DNA from: Ficedula albicollis
Taxonomy: Eukaryota > Chordata > Aves > Passeriformes > Muscicapidae
Length of the DNA: 64,000 bases
Reading direction: 5' to 3'
NCBI RefSeq assembly: GCF_000247815.1
Contig: NW_004775929.1
Coordinates: 407,328-471,327, forward strand
The notes beneath the pieces are model-generated. The model ran no database searches, was not told where the DNA came from, and saw only the letters and a list, made by a program, of their open reading frames with translations. A program made the translations under genes and the position numbers. Shown here one piece after another: positions 47,959 to 61,300 of this stretch. Numbering within the stretch: the stretch's first letter is position 1; the number at the start of each line of letters is the position of its first letter.

Positions 47959-49711
47959 CTGTGATATTTATGAGTATCTGAAGAGCATTTAAATATAAAT
48001 AAAATAAATATAAATATAAAGAAATAAATAGTCAAAATATGTATGTACATAAATTTATACATTAAGCTTTAAAATTCCCTTAAATTTAAAAAAATTCTTT
48101 AAGAGGGATACAGTTTTTTTCTACCAGTCCTAGAAACTTCTCCTCGGTGCCTGTCTTCAAAGTGGAATGATTGTCACATATTTTCTTTTATGCTCAAAGT
48201 TAAAGCAGAGAAAATGTCATCACAGGGTGGCTTTGTCTAAGCTGAACCTGTCTGAGCAGAGAAAGGGATGCTTGTGATACTGCAGAATTTATATCACAAA
48301 AGGTGATGGGGTTTTAGCTTCATGGATATATTTGACTGGGAAGCATAAATGACCTCTTTATCTGTATCTCTTTTTGTTCTGTGCTTCTTTTTCCTCTACT
48401 CTCCCTTCTACCAGAAACATTTCTGCAGTGCTTTCAATGAACAAAGCCAAAAACTGTCATTTTGTCACTGCTAATGTGCTGAATGCTGAGAGATGCTCCA
48501 ATGCTGTCATGAGGCTTTTTTGACAATATTTGATGTATGGTGAATAGAAAATACATCCCCCTGAGATGAGAGGATCCAGTTTGTGCAATCATGATCACGG
48601 TGCTGCCTGGATGGACTCTCCTGGTAGCAATATGAGAAACACACTCAGGATTGTCAGTATTTTATCCAGATCTTTAACTTTCCACAGGCACTCTCTGCCC
48701 TCACAATACCTTTTTTTTAAGTGCCCAGGGCAGATGTAATCCCTCAGCATTTTACTGCTTCCCATTTTGTAACCTATACATCAGCTTTTGTATTCCTTCA
48801 AGAATTAAAGAGAATATAAACAAGGTTAATAATGACAGGAAGATTTGCAACATCAATATCTATCTCTTTTCTTTAATTATTTTTTTTGTATAGCACTTAT
48901 AAGAATATATAACAAATATTTTGAAAATACTTAATTAGTGAAAAAAAATTGTTCCTGATACAATCACACAAAATATTTTCATTTATTTTTCTGATGGAGA
49001 AAATACATAGGAAAAAAAAACCAGCAAGAAATATACTTATTTTAAATTTAGATTTTTCCAAACATCCACATTTGCACTGCTATACTTATTTATTCCTGAA
49101 TCACTTTACCAAAAATGAAATTCCAGTGGGGATTCTTGTGTGACATTTGAATGTTTAAGGTGTACCCAAAGGCCAAATAAGGCTTGGAAATGCTGTATTT
49201 GTTCTGCAGGTAATTTAGCAAAGCAATTCTGCCCAGATCAGTGATCTGATGTGCTTCTGAAGCAGCCTGTCCTTTCTAAAGCCATGGAGAGCTGTCTGAG
49301 TCTTGTGTACACGCACAAAATGCAACAAACACGCCGGAAAAGGCAAAGTTTATTTAATCCACAGTGCAGGGCTTTGGCATTTTCGTGCTTGTTGCGTGTT
49401 GAGAAATATTACTGAGCATATTGAGCCATGTCCAAGAGGCTTTGATTTCCAGGCAAATAAATAACTATTAGCATTTAAAGTAATAATTTAAGTGCATTAA
49501 AAGGGCAATCCTCAGGGGATGAAACTGCAGCTCTCTCACAGCATCAGATTAAGGCCCTGTAAAACAGCTGGATTTCTTGGCATGTCGTATACAGGACACA
49601 AATCCAGATTCAATGTGACCCTGAATGAAGGGTGATAAACTTCACACAGCCACTAAAGCTTTGCGTAAGAATCTCCTGTCTTCGGGCACAGGCAAAAGCC
49701 ACATATCAGCC
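47959..49711. other. AT-rich noncoding stretch
   Basis: It starts with an AAATA-type patch (about 47990-48032). No gene or repeat family recognised in the rest. Confidence 0.55.
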
Positions 49712-50225
49712 TCAAGGAATCCCAGATATTTGTGTTTGGCAGGGATGCCTGGAGATGATCTGGTCCATCCCCTGCCCAGGCAGGTCCCTGCAGCAGGGGC
49801 ACGGGAGCGTGTCCAGCTGGGCTGGGGTGGCTGCACACAGGGACACTCCAGGCCCTCCCTGGGCAGCTGTTCAGGGCTCTGCCCCTCCATGCACACCAGC
49901 TCTTCCTCCTGCTGGGCTGCAGCTGCCTGGGCTTTATTTTATGGCCACCGCTGCTCGTGCTGGCACCGGCAGCACCGAGCAGAGCCCGACCCCATCCTCT
50001 GGCAGCCCTGGAGATGTTTGTAGGGATTGATGTGTTCCCTCTCACCTTCCCTTCTCCAGCCAGAGCTCCTGCAGGCTCTGCCCAGCACAGAGATGCTGCA
50101 GAGCCCAAATTCTCAGGAGCATCTGCAGCAGCTCCTGGTCTCTGCTGTGCTGAGGAGCCTGAGCTGGGCAGGGCACAGGGGCAGGATCCCCTCCCTGCCC
50201 TGCTGACACTCTCTGCCCTGCACTT
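49712..50225 (-). mobile_element. CR1 LINE, truncated, antisense
   Basis: Read from the minus strand this is a CR1 3' part, with its 3' end at the low coordinate. On the + strand the landmarks are GGAGATGATCTGGTCCATCC, GGCAGGTCC...GTGTCCAG, CTCCAGGCCCTCCCTGGGCA, GACCCCATCCTCTGGCAGCC, GATGTTTGTAGGGATTGATG, CCCTCTCACCTTCCCTTCTC and GGCAGGATCCCCTCCCTGCC. It is GC-rich compared with its surroundings, and its 5' part is lost near 50225, where retroviral sequence begins. Frames of 132-159 codons in this area are translated CR1/ERV, not genes. Confidence 0.85.
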
Positions 50226-50314
50226 CCCGGGTTATTATCTTTATTCCTTTATTTTTCCCACAGTGGGAATTTTTGTCCAGACCCCTGAACCAGGACATGG
50301 AGTTGTGGGTTTGT
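50226..50314 (-). mobile_element. Retroviral leader remnant next to the primer-binding site
   Basis: About 90 nt lie between the CR1 break and the primer-binding site, i.e. where the 5' untranslated leader of an endogenous retrovirus should start on the minus strand. No gag, pol or env sequence follows; the provirus is cut here. Confidence 0.5.
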
Positions 50315-50332
50315 GCCCCACGTTGGGCGCCA
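50315..50332 (-). other. Retroviral primer-binding site, tRNA-Lys1,2 type
   Basis: The minus strand reads TGGCGCCCAACGTGGGGC, an 18-nt match to the tRNA-Lys1,2 primer-binding site used by betaretrovirus-like (ERVK-type) elements. It is 2 nt from the LTR edge (TG at 50335 on the + strand, i.e. CA on the minus), the expected spacing. Confidence 0.9.
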
Positions 50333-50334
50333 AC

Positions 50335-51080
50335 TGCCGTAGCTCCCCCCTACTCTCCAACCTGCCTCAGCTAGCTCTGGGTCAGAGATGGAGGGAAATC
50401 GGCATGGACAAAGCAAGAGACCAAGGAGGCTCTTAACCTGGTGAAGTAAATGGGCCAGGAGACCTGCTCCTTTTTTAAGGCCTTTATTGGAGGTCAGCTC
50501 TGGGTGGGGAACCCAGAGGAGCTGTGCACACCGCTGCTGCTCCCGAACGGCGACACGGAGGAGGAGGAGGAGGAGTGCAGTGCTGTCTTCACAGGCAGAG
50601 CTGAGTCTTTCATCCTTATGGATCCCTAGGAAGAGCAGAATAGCTCATTGTTAGGGGGAGTCATGGTGGTAGGGTGCTGTTGGGGTCACGGTGACAGAAC
50701 AGAGCAGCTCTGGGTGGTGAATTTGCGCTCTCTGATATTTTCCCGACTGGGGAACACTATTTTCAGTCTTAGATGTTATTTGGGCTCATTATTTTAGGGG
50801 TTTCAGCTCTGGATGGTGTCCCAGCATTCTCTGTGTCTCTCATTTGCATGTACTCCACTGACATCACTCCTCCTCCTCTGTCAAAGGTGCCATTTTAAGG
50901 CGGCAGCGAGGGCATTAACCCGACGAGAGGGGAAAGGGATATGGGGTAGAGACAATTGGGGGCCAAAACAGGGTGAGGCCAATAACTTAACATTAACAAT
51001 TAACATTAATTAAGAACTGGGACAAGGTAGGGCTTGAAGGACCCAACAGACAACCGGGAACCTTAATAAAAACATACAAC
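50335..51080 (-). mobile_element. Endogenous retrovirus 5' LTR (ERVK-like), minus strand
   Basis: The LTR lies immediately upstream (minus-strand sense) of the primer-binding site and ends ...GGAGCTACGGCA. A poly(A) signal AATAAA (minus strand, 50483-50488) sits about 150 bp before the LTR end, the usual place for an R/U5 layout. The U3 part holds an octamer ATTTGCAT at 50842-50849 and a CRE-like TGACATCA at 50859-50866. An (AGG)n patch is at about 50560-50577. The far (U3) end is uncertain: composition changes near 51080 but could extend to about 51300. No second LTR or internal genes remain in the window. The element is noncoding and inactive as seen. Confidence 0.75.
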
Positions 51081-51640
51081 TTTAAATGCTGTAATTGACT
51101 GAGTAGATAAAATTTTCTCTGAAGGATTTTTTCATCACACTGGGATAATCCAAGCGTTTATTCCTGAAGGTTTCCAGGGGAGAAAGACAGAGAACAAAAG
51201 GAGTGACGGGGAATTTCAAACCTAGGGTGAGGGGAGGGGAACCAGAGCTGCAACCAGTGGGGTTGTTCTGGCAGGGAGGAGTTAAGGGATGGCTGAACAA
51301 ACTTCACAGAACTTCAGGGCAGTACAGTACAAACCATTTTTCTCATTGCAATATAAAACAATAACGATACAGTGTCATAATAGTGCAATACAACAGTGCT
51401 GAACAAACCTCACCTCTATTAGGAATCAGCTCCCTCAGGTCCTTTTCTGCAGAAGAACTTTGTCAGAGTGTAAGAACAGATCCTTCAGGAGGGTTGGTCA
51501 CTGTCACCTAAACAGATTTCACTGAATATATCAAAAGAGGAACATTGCTTGGCATTACTTTCACTGATATATTTGTTACACCCACTTTCAATATAATTTA
51601 GTACAGGAGTAAAATATTTTCCTTTCCTCCAGGGAAAAAG
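51081..51640. other. Noncoding stretch, possibly more retroviral sequence
   Basis: Somewhat GC-richer up to about 51300 (AGGGGAGGGGAACC and similar), then AT-rich. It may be the outer LTR end or an adjoining old element; I cannot place it. Confidence 0.35.
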
Positions 51641-51687
51641 TAAAAATAAAATAAAATAAAATAAAATAAAATAAAATAAAATAAAAT
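51641..51687 (+). repeat. (AAAAT)n pentanucleotide microsatellite
   Basis: About nine tandem units. Same unit as the array at 29915-30011. Confidence 0.93.
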
Positions 51688-54600
51688 GGCCAGGCTACAC
51701 TTCACAGGTTTTATTGAAGTGAACTTCTAAAGCAAAACAATCAAGAAAAAGTGTGAATGTTAACCTTTAAGACAAAAAGCCAGCATTACATTTTTAGCCT
51801 AAAGTGGAGCTAGGCACGCTTAATTATATCTCAACACCAGCAACATTAATATGAAAAGCAATAAATAGAGAGTAGTCTGATGCTAAAAGACTTTTTTTTT
51901 GACAGACTCTCCATGAAGCATGAAAAAAGTTCTTGAAGCATGGGCTGAATTTCCTTGTTTGTGTGTGAGGCAGTTTAAACTTTCCTGCGAGATTTTGCTT
52001 CATGTTAAAGGTAAGAGGTGTTTAACTCATATTTTAGCTTTTACGTATCAGCATAAATTATTATTTTGTGCATGTAGACACACACTTAAGTGTTTCTTTT
52101 CTCTTTTGAAGATGATGGCATATATCTATTTTGAAATAAATGTGGGGTCCTATTGTACCTTCCCTCTCACCAGACCAAAGTTACCAAATGTGTCATTACC
52201 ATACAGAGCACTCCTGCACTTAAATAATCCCTATGCAGGAGCATAGGGAATTTCTGCTTCCATGGGTAGCCCAGTTGTCATTGAGAGCAGAACAAAATTA
52301 AAATATATCCCACCAGTACTTCCTACAGTCCATCTTCCCTGATATTTACTCAGAATTGCTGTTAGAAACATTACAAAATGCAGTTCTTAACACTTCTTGC
52401 ACTAAACCCATTTAAAAATGGACATGGAATACACTAAAATATAACAAATGGCTAGCAAAACTTAAACCAAAGATAAACCATGGTGTGAATAAAGATTCCC
52501 CCCTTATAACAAACCTAACTCCAAGTTTATAATACTTTGTGATCAGGTTGGTCAAAGAAAAATTGTCAAGACAGCACCGTCATAATTTTTATTGGTGATA
52601 TTCACTGAGCACCTGAAGTGGTTCTGCCTCCTCTAAAGAGCAGCTTTTTCTTCCACAGTTGTTTTCAGTCCATTTGAACCAAATTTTAAATACTCTCTGC
52701 TTTGCCCAGAAAGGCAAGGGAGCCATTATTTACAAAAATCATGTTTTAATTCAGACGAGAAATGATAATCTAAAATCTGATTAAAGAAACTTACTGGGGG
52801 GATTTTACATGCATAGCTTATCATCTTTGCTAGGATTGAGCTCAAGAGTGGGTTTCTAATATTGTTACAAGGAACTGGCAGGAGCAGAGTACACAGTTGT
52901 TGTGGTATCACCAGGAACATGGATTTGTGTTTTGGTGGGTTTTTATGCAAAAAAACCCAAACAATTCTAAACATTTATTAAACGTGCTTACAGGAGTCAT
53001 GGAGGATGAACTATAAGAAGAGTGTCCATTGTTTGAAGCTTTTGCAAAAATAATACTGATTTACAACAAATAATTTACAGCTTGGCAATGCTGAGTAATT
53101 TTCTTTTCTTTTCTTAGTTGAAGGCAAATTGGATGGGTTGGGGCCTTGGGTATTTCTCTTTTATCTGGTGTTTTAAGTGTAGCATGTAGGTATCAGAGTA
53201 AGCAGGGAAATATTTCTTTGTTCTATTTTAATCACATACAATCTAACAATAATAAACCCTAAGAGCAGAAATTTTAAGGAATTCTAAAAACACAGAACAG
53301 CTGCATGGTTCTTGGGTGCTGGTTGGGGTTAGACCATGACAGTAAGCAACAGCAAAACATGGTATGGAATGATTGCTATGATAATTTAAACCTGGGTTTG
53401 AAGAATTTATCATAAGTGAAAGAAAAAAAAACCAACCCAACAGTACAACTAATAAAAACTCTGTTGTTTCAAAAGTCCAAAGATGCAAATCTAACTTTTA
53501 AAGTTCCACTACAGAGTAAAAGAGACCAAGTCTGAAATATAAATTTAATTCTACTAAGTCATTAAGTGAAAATAATAAATGCAGAACTTTTTTTTTGGGT
53601 AGAAAACTGTAATTTAGTTTGTTATTTAGTTAGAAAATTGTTATCAAGTGGAACCAGGTATAAACACTTTTAAATGAACACAAAAAGGAGATGTTTAAAG
53701 TAGTACACAATTCATGACCTTGAAAACATACATTGTGGATGAAAGAAGTGGATATGGATTGGAAAAGTGACTACATTCTCTTCTGGAAGAAAAATCCACC
53801 TAATACCTACATATCCTCATCCTGGCATCTGTGAGCAGTGCTGTGGAGAGGGAAATGGACTGGGTAAACAAACCTATGCTTTTCTTGTTACTTAAAAATG
53901 CTAATTGGGATATAGATATTCACCTGTAAATTAATCACTGCCATTCAATAGCATTGATTGCTTAGATGGTCTTTATGTATCAGAAAAAAAAAAAAAAAAA
54001 AAAAGAAAACTTAAAAAAATAAATAAAACGAAATGTCTGCACTCAGCCCTCATGGAATGCTGATTTGGGGATATTTCCCAAGATAAAATCCATCAGCTGA
54101 CCCTGGACTCACAGTTTGTGTGTCTTGACAGCTGTGTTTGTGGTGACCTGTAAATGGTTTGGGTTTGGCTATCAGCCCCCAGCAGCGCTCCTGTTTTATC
54201 CACTTTACTCATCCCAAACCACTCTGTTTGTCAAGGTCACCAACACAGACCAAAACATGTGCAACTCACACCTTTCAGCTGCAGGAGAGGAGACTGGGTG
54301 TTTTTAGAGAAGTAGGTCTTGAGAAGTTTCTATGTGGAACCAGAATGAAGCCTTCTCAAAATTCATGGGAAATACTTTTACTGAATTTTGTGCTCTTGTT
54401 TAGTTCAAATCTGGGTAGAGTTAGTTAAAAATGTGGACAATATGGTGGAATAAATTTTAAAAGGTGATTGAAGCACCCTTATAAATCAATTTTTCTTTGT
54501 TTCAATTTCTTTAAAAAAGTTCTTCTCTTTTTTTCACTGTGATGGTAAAATATAAACAAAAATAATGCTTTAAAGCAAACAATCTTTTATATGTACATAT

Positions 54601-55835
54601 ATGTATTCATATATATATATATATTTATATTTACCTGAACTAATAATCCAATCATTACTCTTGAATATGTGATGTCCAATCAGAGAAAAGTTTTCATCTG
54701 TTTTATGGTTTTAAATTTCAAAGTGCCGTGTGGCTTCTCTTTTTTGTAGAAAGATTTTGGGTTAATGCATGGATTCTTAAGAGCAGAACAGATGAAACTC
54801 AAAATAAGGCAATATAAAATAAAGGGTTATGTGTGTTAATGTGACACTGCATAACCAGTACTAGATAAAGTGGCTTTTATTTTCAGCCTTGTGTGCTGAG
54901 GCAAAAATAAATTAAAATTTCCAAATTACCCTCATCAGGATGGGATTAACATTTCCCTGAAAATGCTGTTTCCACCACTTTTTTCACTCATTATATTCCT
55001 GAGTGTTATGTACACTCATGTTCTCTGCTGCTTTGTTTTCTTTCTTTATATTTAATTCAGAAATTTGAAGTTTTATTTCCCTGACTATTAAAGTAGGAGC
55101 TGTTCAGCCATCTCTCATCTCTGCTCTCATCTCTGCTTCCCCTACAGTTAATTTATTAGGATTATCCATGTTCCAACACCTCCATCTGGACAGTCAGGTG
55201 TCCAGGAATGCTCCACTGCCATCAAACCCAGCAGAATCCCTAAACTCGCATTTCCTTGCAGCAGAAATTCCTGGGTTTGTTTCCCTGAGCTCTGACACCC
55301 AGCAATGATTTTGGCTCTGTCTGCACTCTGCTTTTCCAGCTCAGAGCTATCCTGTATGGCTGAGGGGAATTGCCCTCAAAGAGTTTTTCTAGGCTGTGGC
55401 CAAAAAATCAGCAAACTCTGCTGGCAAAAGCCAAACCTGGGCACATCATAATTATGGCATTGCTGGGATCAGAGTCCCAGAGAGATTGGGACACTCTTTA
55501 TGATTTGAATTTGGGGAAAATAATGATTTATTAGCAGCTGTTGACACGTTACTACAGAAGCATAAATAAATAAAAAAAGAAAAAGGTGAAAAATTAATGC
55601 ACAAAAGAAATCGTATAAGGCAAGTAGAGCCTCTTCAACCAAAATCTGATCTACAAGCATAAGAGTTGTCTTTATAAGAGTCATTAAAAATGTTTGGGTT
55701 CAGAAAGAACAGCCCAAAGCCAGTTGGACCAAACTAACTGTCTGGAATAGCTGGAATGTATCAATGCTACAGGGTAGAGGCATGAACAGCTAAATAAATT
55801 TTTTTTTTTGTCCCGTAAAAATAGTGGCCAAAGTA
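51688..55835. other. AT-rich noncoding stretch
   Basis: No gene or repeat family recognised. An A21 run lies near 53982-54004 and TA/ATGTAT repeats at about 54588-54632. Confidence 0.55.
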
Positions 55836-55975
55836 TGGGCTCGAAAAACTAAGCAAATAACAACAGATATAACCTTGTTTGTTTGTCAGTGTGGTTGATC
55901 TAGACTGGGCTCGAAAAACTAAGCAAATACCAACAGATATAACCTTGTTTGTTTGTCAGTGTGGTTGATCTAGAT
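55836..55975 (+). repeat. 70-bp tandem duplication
   Basis: TGGGCTCGAAAAACTAAGCA... (55836-55905) is repeated at 55906-55975 with an A/C difference (AAATAAC versus AAATACC) and a different last base. Confidence 0.94.
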
Positions 55976-58204
55976 GAGAGTCTGCATTTCTCAAGCCAAG
56001 GGTTTTGTTGTTAATGATGTGCCATCAAGGATCTCAAGTGGAGGAGGCAATTTTGAAGCCAATTTATGATCACTTTGGGTTTCTGATGAGAAAACAGTAT
56101 TTTGAGTAGCTTAGTGTAGAGAGCAGCTGTTTTCGGAGTGAGGCTGAAGCACCTGCAGCTCTTTTGAAAGGGAATTGTTTTGGGCGATGTTGCAAAAATA
56201 ATTTGGTGTCCACTGCAGAGCAGGCAGTGTAATACCCCTTTCATAAATGTAAATATTCTATTCCCAGAGGTTCTGTGGTGACCTTTCATTTCGTATTTTT
56301 TGCCCTTTGCCAGGATTTTGAGATAATATGAACCATTAAGTTTGAAATATGGTGCTGCATTTATCCACTTCAAAAGCAATATCAGCCACTTTTAACATGT
56401 AAAACTCCTCTTGGGACAAAACCTTTTTGCTTATGATAAATTTTGTTTTCTCTCCCTTCTCTCTTCTTTCTTTAGAGAAGACTCTTAAAACATTTACTAT
56501 TTCTCCATTGGAAATTCAGATAATAGGAAGGCAATGTTAGTCCTTAGCTGTAGTAATTGTATTATTATTATCATCGTCATCAACATTAATAATAATAATA
56601 GTGATAATAATAGCAACAGTAATAGTACAAAGTATAACAACACTGTTGGACATTATCTGCATTTTCCACCCTTTCCTCAGATGGGGTAGAAGACTTGAAT
56701 TGCATCAATAAGACAAAGAGAACATTTCTGGGGAGATCTCTGGGGAGGTCTTTGGTGGCACTTAGTCTTAACTGGAAACTGCCTTTCATTTCTTCTGAAG
56801 GCATCATTCCACACAATGTATTTCTTGATGGGTAGAAATTATAAATGTTATTTCACAAAGCACTTTAAGCCATGACAGATAAAAATGTAATATAAAACAG
56901 TCTCAGCTTTCTGTCCCACCTGATCCAGACTGAGGAAATAACACCTGTAATGCTTTCCAGTCTTTGTTGTCTTGTGCAGCATATTTTTTTCATGTATGCA
57001 GAAAATTTTCATGTCATTATCTACAAGATAAAGAGCCATATAGATTTTTATAAGCATCTCTGAAAGAGAAATAAATGTACCTCACAATTGTCTAAGCAAA
57101 TATTTCTTCCTGGGAAGAAATTAAAACATTGATTCTAGCTTTACTACTTCCTAAGCAAATTATTTTCAGAACAGTATTTGATCTTTGACATGGAGATCGT
57201 GTGGATGACTAGATTTTTCTGTTATAATACCCTATTTTTCTTAGTGCTTAAACACAAAAGAATGTCAAAAAGAAAAATGGAAGATTATTAATTTGTTGTC
57301 TCCTTGTTTGCAATATTCTTCTAATCCATTCACTTAAGCATCAGATTCTTGTCTGCAACACATGTATACAAAATTTGAATACTACAAGAAAAGAGTTTAG
57401 AGGTCGATTAGTGTGGGAGATCTATGTAAATGATGGGGATGTGACTCAAAGTATGTCAAAGACAAGGGAAAGAAAAAATTGTTTTTGGGTGAGGTCATAA
57501 ATGCAGACTCAGCAGCAGACATCACTTAGTTTTACTACAGATCAGTAAAAATCTGTAAAAAGGGCACGAGGCAAAGATTTCCAGCTTTCTCTGTATGACA
57601 CTTGTGAATCTGTGTGGTATTCTGTTCCTTTTTACAAACATGGGCAAGAGGAATGGTTCCTTCCTGAGGCTGTTAAATAACAGAATGGGTTTTCTGCGCC
57701 GTTCTTTAGACTAACTCCAGCCTATTCAGAGCATTTTGAGATGTATTTAAGCCAAATTTAGAGCCCTGTGTTTTAGAGAAGTGCTGTTGAGAGCAGTGCA
57801 TTTAGCAAGCACAGAAAGCAAAATGCTATCAGCATCATGTAGATTGGAAATTTCTTGTCCTAGTTTCTTGTCCGCATTTAGTTCCATACAGGCAGCTTCA
57901 GTGCATTTTGAGATGTATTTAAGACCTTGAAAAAAAGCTTAAGCTTGAAAAAAAAAATAAACCCACAAAAAAAAAAAACCAAACCAAAACAAAAAGATTA
58001 TTGCAATTTGAAAATAAAAGTTTCATGGTAAGTCTGTCTTCCATGAAATCCAAGTGATTAAAGAAGGATTGTGAGTCAAATACAGTATCAGTAATATTCA
58101 TGGCAATTTAATTTGATCTTAATATTTCAACATGAAGTGTTCGTTTTTGTCTTTGTTCTGTTGTTCTTGGTTTGTGGGTTTTATTTAAACGTGGTGTGGT
58201 ATCT
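55976..58204. other. AT-rich noncoding stretch
   Basis: Contains the imperfect trinucleotide repeat at 56559-56635, an A/C-rich patch at about 57940-57995 and a T/G patch at about 58140-58180. No gene recognised. Confidence 0.55.
56559..56635 (+). repeat. Imperfect (ATT/AAT)n trinucleotide repeat
   Basis: ATT units, then CATCGTCATCAA, then AAT/AGT units. Interrupted, so probably old. Confidence 0.8.
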
Positions 58205-58325
58205 GAATCACAGAATCCCAGGACACCTGGGGCTGGAAGGAGCCTTTGGAAATCACCTTATCCAAACTCCCTGATCCAGGAGGGTCACCTAGAGCAGGAT
58301 ATACAGGATCATGTCCAGGCAGGTG
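58205..58325 (-). mobile_element. CR1 LINE 3' fragment, antisense
   Basis: On the + strand: GAATCACAGAATCCC, GGGGCTGGAAGGAGCCTTTG, AAATCACCTTATCCAAACTC, AGGGTCACCTAGAGCAGGAT and GGATCATGTCCAGGCAGGTG. This is the reverse complement of the last 120 nt of a CR1, with its GATTC-type tail at 58205. It is followed by an A/C-rich tract at about 58327-58390. Confidence 0.9.
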
Positions 58326-61300
58326 CAAAAACAAACGAAATACCACAAAACTCCCCCCCAAAAACAACTAAAAAACCCAAACCAAACCAGACTGTGAATA
58401 ACTTTGCAACAATCTACCACAACTCAATTTTGCTGCTTGTAAAAAAAAAAAAAAACATCAAAACTTATAAAACTCCTGTGGATATGATAGTAAAATATCC
58501 ATTATATGATTCATAAAATGGTTGCCTAGAAAATGTGCAGACAGATGTTTGACATAATGTCTTCCTCACTAAAACAGAATTTTAGTTCAAAGACATCCTG
58601 TTTATTTCTAGACTTTGAATACTTTTAGCTCTAAGTCTTTTTTGTTAGTAAAGGCATTTTCTTGAGGCTGCCACCTAAATATTTACAATTTATGGGTTTT
58701 TAACATCTCAAAATCTATGGCTATTATGCTTGAAGTGGGAATAGGGGTTGCAATATACATGTAATTCAAAGTCGTAATTTCTTTTTGACTTTTGGCTAAT
58801 GAAGACCCTGAAATAAAGCCAAACAAAAGGGGGGAAAAGTGCAACACTTTCAACACTTCAGCTAATAAGATAATGGCATTGTAGTGGCCTGGCTTGCTGG
58901 GTTCACAAGATCACACGTTTCACAGGAATTAGAGCTTCTAAAAATAGAAAATGAGACAAAAGGAGAAAAAGAGCTTTACTTAAGGAACTAATTTAAAAGA
59001 CAGCACATATTGTTTCTTCCCAGAGAATGTGTTTCCATAACTATAAAGTAACTGCTACATGCAAACATTTCAGGCATTTTATTTCTCCTATTAGCATGGA
59101 GCATTCTGGAACACAAAATCCATTTTTTATTTACCAAAAAAAAGGGAAGAATTTGCTTTGATTCATGGGAGGAAATGATGAGCTGAAGTTATCTTACAGC
59201 AGGCTGTTTTATCAGGATCTGTGGAACCTTAGGGAGCAGTGACTTCTCTGTACTTATCTAGATTTGAAAATTAAGCACATTAAGGGGTATCTTTCAACCA
59301 GCTTTGCATCCAGGGTGTTTGGCACCACAGCAGACAGCAGGAAAAGATGGAAATTGCATGTTGGGAATTGCACTGAGACAGCTGTGGCAAAGCCATCTAA
59401 GAAAAGACCAGTGGGCAGACATTTAAATAAGCACAGGTCCTGTGATTTCCATGCACCAGGGTTCATAAACTGAGAGAAAACTGATTTCTTGCCTTAGGAA
59501 AAAAAAATCTCTGCAGTCTGTAGTGCTGTGCAAAACCTCAGAGGAGACCATTCAGGGTAATAAAATACTGATAATCAGTTCTGGGACCCCAGAAGAAGGT
59601 CAATTGCCCTTATTACTTTATGAGCATGCATATTGAAAGACAATAATTTGTGTTTTCAAGGTACAGATTTAGTAGTGCAGTGCCACATATTTGAGTCTGT
59701 GCTGATGATACAGTTGATTTATAGCACTTTATCAGAGTCAATTAATTAAGTATTTGGATGGATCTATGAGGTGAAGAGCAATATCAACAAATCTTATAAA
59801 CATTTATGTCGTTAACACATGTAAATATTGACAGGAATAACACAAGTTTAAGGGGAGAAAGCTAAGTGAAGCAAAAATTCCTTTTTACTCTGTTATTTTT
59901 ACTATCCATTTCTATCATTTTATCACTATCTTTTGTAGCTGAAGAAAAATGCTCTTCTCAAAATTTAGAGGTTCTCTTTGAAAGAAAGAAATAAAAGTCA
60001 TTTTCCCTCATCTGGAGAAGTGACTCCTGGTTTACAAAGGGAACTGAAACTTAAATTTCTGTAAAGACAAGCCTACCTTTGTGAAGGACGTCAAAGCAAT
60101 TTCTCAGACCAAAGAGTCTTGGATTCAGTATTTCTGATCTGGAAAGAACAAAAAAATTTGTTCCAGCAGTACAACAAATCTCAAGATTGTGTTCTTAACT
60201 GGAATTTCCACTGAACCTGCTGGTCAATCATGGACCTGGAATTTCTTGAATATAACCACTTCAGAAGAAAATCCAGTCCCTTCTGATGTTAAATTACACT
60301 TAATGGTGTGGGAGAAAGTTTTGTCTAGTGGATTTAGGTTTTAGCTTTAAATGGGCCAAGCAACCACAATTATGAACCACTCCAAAATTTCCTCGTGATT
60401 TTTTCTTGAGAAAAATAAAGAAAATAATGTTACAAATTGGAATAAGGTCTTAGTCTGATTATTCATTTACAGGATCTTGATAATAGAAAAACTGTAGCCC
60501 TTTTAGTTGAAATAGAAAAGGTGTTAATCAGCTACATAAATTGCTACTCAATCACAACTAGAAAGGCTGTAAGTGAAATATATGACATTATGTCCAACAT
60601 TTAATTACCATATCCACTTGAATTTCATTAATTTCATATCCTTGAATTTCAGTCATCCTGTTTCACTCCATTCATTTGTACTGAATAAGGAAAGCTTTGG
60701 GTCATGATAGAGAAGTGGGAAAAGGAAGAGAAGTGTAATTATTTGAACATGTGTGGAGACCTGTGCCCACCAAAGCTGCTCTCATTCCTCAGCTGGACGG
60801 GGGGGATAAAATGAAACAAAAGGCTTAAGGGTCAAGATTAGAGCAGGGAGAGATCCCACAGCAGTTGATGACATGGCAGAACAGACTGAACTCGGGGTAA
60901 TCAGTTTAATTTAAAAAAAAAAATTAATTAATTTTTTTTAAAAAAAGAAAACCCAAGTTTTATAACACCTTTTCCCCATCACTCCCTCCTTCCCACTCCT
61001 GAATTCTCTTCCTTCCCGCCCTGCAGTGGTGAAGTGTTTCAGGGAAATCAGGGTTGTGGTCACTCCCTCTGCCCCAAATAACATTGACAATTCAAATACT
61101 CTGTGATTTCAGGACACTTAAGGAAATATCTGCTTCCCACTACAGGGTCGTTTTACTCTCCATGATGAAAGAGTCACTGTAGAGTGTGTGGACAAAAAGA
61201 GTACTCTTAGATATTATTAATGACAATTGCTTATTTTGCATCTTAATTCACATCCTTATAACACCTTTATATGCAGAAAAAAAAAAACCAACAAAACAAA

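Noticed and set aside
49625..50436. Frames of 132-159 codons on both strands
   Set aside because: They coincide with a CR1 LINE and the retroviral primer-binding site region; GC-rich repeat DNA explains them.
60907..60948. A/T palindrome as a terminator or origin
   Set aside because: It is made only of A/T runs (AATTAATTAATT type); low complexity explains it.
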